A DNA stretch of 64,000 nucleotides from Pseudomonas tructae (GTDB lineage: Bacteria; Pseudomonadota; Gammaproteobacteria; Pseudomonadales; Pseudomonadaceae), in contig NZ_CP035952.1 of the NCBI RefSeq assembly GCF_004214895.1, positions 124,001 to 188,000 of the forward strand. Direction: 5' to 3'. Positions within the stretch are counted from its first letter, which is position 1. Each line of letters opens with the position of its first letter. The notes under the pieces were generated by a model. It was not told the origin of the DNA and ran no database searches. It saw nothing but the letters and a program-made list of their open reading frames with translations. This document shows positions 63,694-64,000 of the stretch, one piece after another. A program made the position numbers and the translations under genes.

Positions 63694-64000
63694 ATGCGGA
63701 TCATCAGTGTGAACGTTAATGGCATTCAGGCAGCAGTCGAGCGTGGTTTGCTCAGCTGGCTACAAGCCCAGAATGCTGACGTCATCTGCCTTCAGGATAC
63801 CCGCGCCTCGGCCTTTGAACTCGACGACCCAGCTTTCCAGCTCGATGGCTACTTCCTTTATGCCTGCGACGCAGAAGTTCCCGCCCAAGGCGGCGTGGCA
63901 CTTTATTCGCGATTGCAGCCCAAGGCAGTCATCAGCGGCCTGGGCTTCGAGACAGCCGATCGCTACGGACGTTACCTGCAGGCCGATTTCGACAAGGTAA
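63694..64000 (+). CDS. crc: Catabolite repression control protein Crc (5' part only)
   Basis: Crc cooperates with Hfq to repress translation of catabolic mRNAs carrying A-rich CA motifs. It is a relative of exonuclease III without nuclease activity. The window holds the first 102 residues, MRIISVNVNGIQAAVERGLLSWLQAQNADVICLQDTRASAFELDD and onwards, in the exonuclease III/AP endonuclease fold. The normal glutamate at the first metal site appears replaced (LQDTRA, where active enzymes have LQET). The gene order pyrE-crc is conserved in Pseudomonas. The 3' part lies beyond the window edge. Confidence 0.93.
   Translation, partial: MRIISVNVNGIQAAVERGLLSWLQAQNADVICLQDTRASAFELDDPAFQLDGYFLYACDAEVPAQGGVALYSRLQPKAVISGLGFETADRYGRYLQADFDKV

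Overview
The window is a dense, GC-rich stretch of a Pseudomonas core chromosome, most likely from the P. putida group. Three things point there: the gene order (hemCDXY-algR-argH, cyaA-rnk-cyaY-lptM-lysA-dapF-xerC, sutA, glnK-amtB, rep-xpt, dad operon, rpmBG, radC-coaBC-dut-algC-argB-pyrE-crc), the presence of amaA/amaB/hglS lysine catabolism genes, and eight copies of a REP palindrome (ATCGCGGGGCAAGCCCGCTC). I recognise no rRNA, tRNA, CRISPR array, prophage or complete insertion sequence. All gene functions are inferred by reading the proteins; no database search was run.

Layout. 1-5.7 kb: leftward block with dsbB (cut by the window edge), the haem genes hemC-hemD-hemX-hemY, and algR. 6-7.4 kb: argH. 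7.4-9.6 kb: two tandem glutathione S-transferases and two small conserved proteins. 9.8-18.5 kb: cyaA, then rnk, a DUF1289 gene and cyaY leftward, then the rightward run lptM-lysA-dapF-DUF484-xerC-HAD phosphatase. 18.5-21.1 kb: sutA, amtB and glnK (leftward), with a NtrC/sigma-54 type promoter. 21.4-25.2 kb: ubiK, a gamma-glutamylcyclotransferase, a ComM/YifB ATPase and a cyclic-nucleotide-type MscS channel. 25.2-30.6 kb: lysine catabolism (amaA, amaB, a LysR regulator, hglS). 30.6-37 kb: a chemoreceptor, a LysR regulator, a MATE pump and a GGDEF-EAL protein with a Fur-box-like palindrome upstream. 37.2-42.4 kb: rep, xpt, a large acetyl-CoA hydrolase/transferase-like protein and cytochrome c5. 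42.5-54.6 kb: amino acid and polyamine catabolism (PauR-like repressor, dadX-ridA-dadA with an Lrp-type regulator, a PuuB-like oxidase, a MocR regulator, a PuuC/KauB-like aldehyde dehydrogenase), interspersed with a phospholipase-D lipoprotein and an MFS transporter. 54.8-64 kb: small cupin and I78 genes, rpmG-rpmB, an orphan peptide-binding protein, radC, coaBC, dut, algC, argB, pyrE and the start of crc.

How the genes work together. Much of the window is housekeeping: haem, lysine/DAP, arginine, CoA and pyrimidine synthesis, and chromosome dimer resolution. Catabolic modules for D-lysine, D/L-alanine and putrescine are interleaved, each with its own local regulator. Global regulators also sit here: CyaA, AlgR, GlnK, SutA, Crc and a c-di-GMP enzyme.

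The most unusual structure is a small nested inverted repeat (57875-57949). It lies exactly in the shared CTAG stop codons of the convergent peptide-binding protein and radC genes, and looks like a miniature TA-targeting element that left both reading frames intact. A possible structured RNA upstream of sutA and the Fur-like site at 37055-37078 also merit checking. I found no clearly new multi-gene system.
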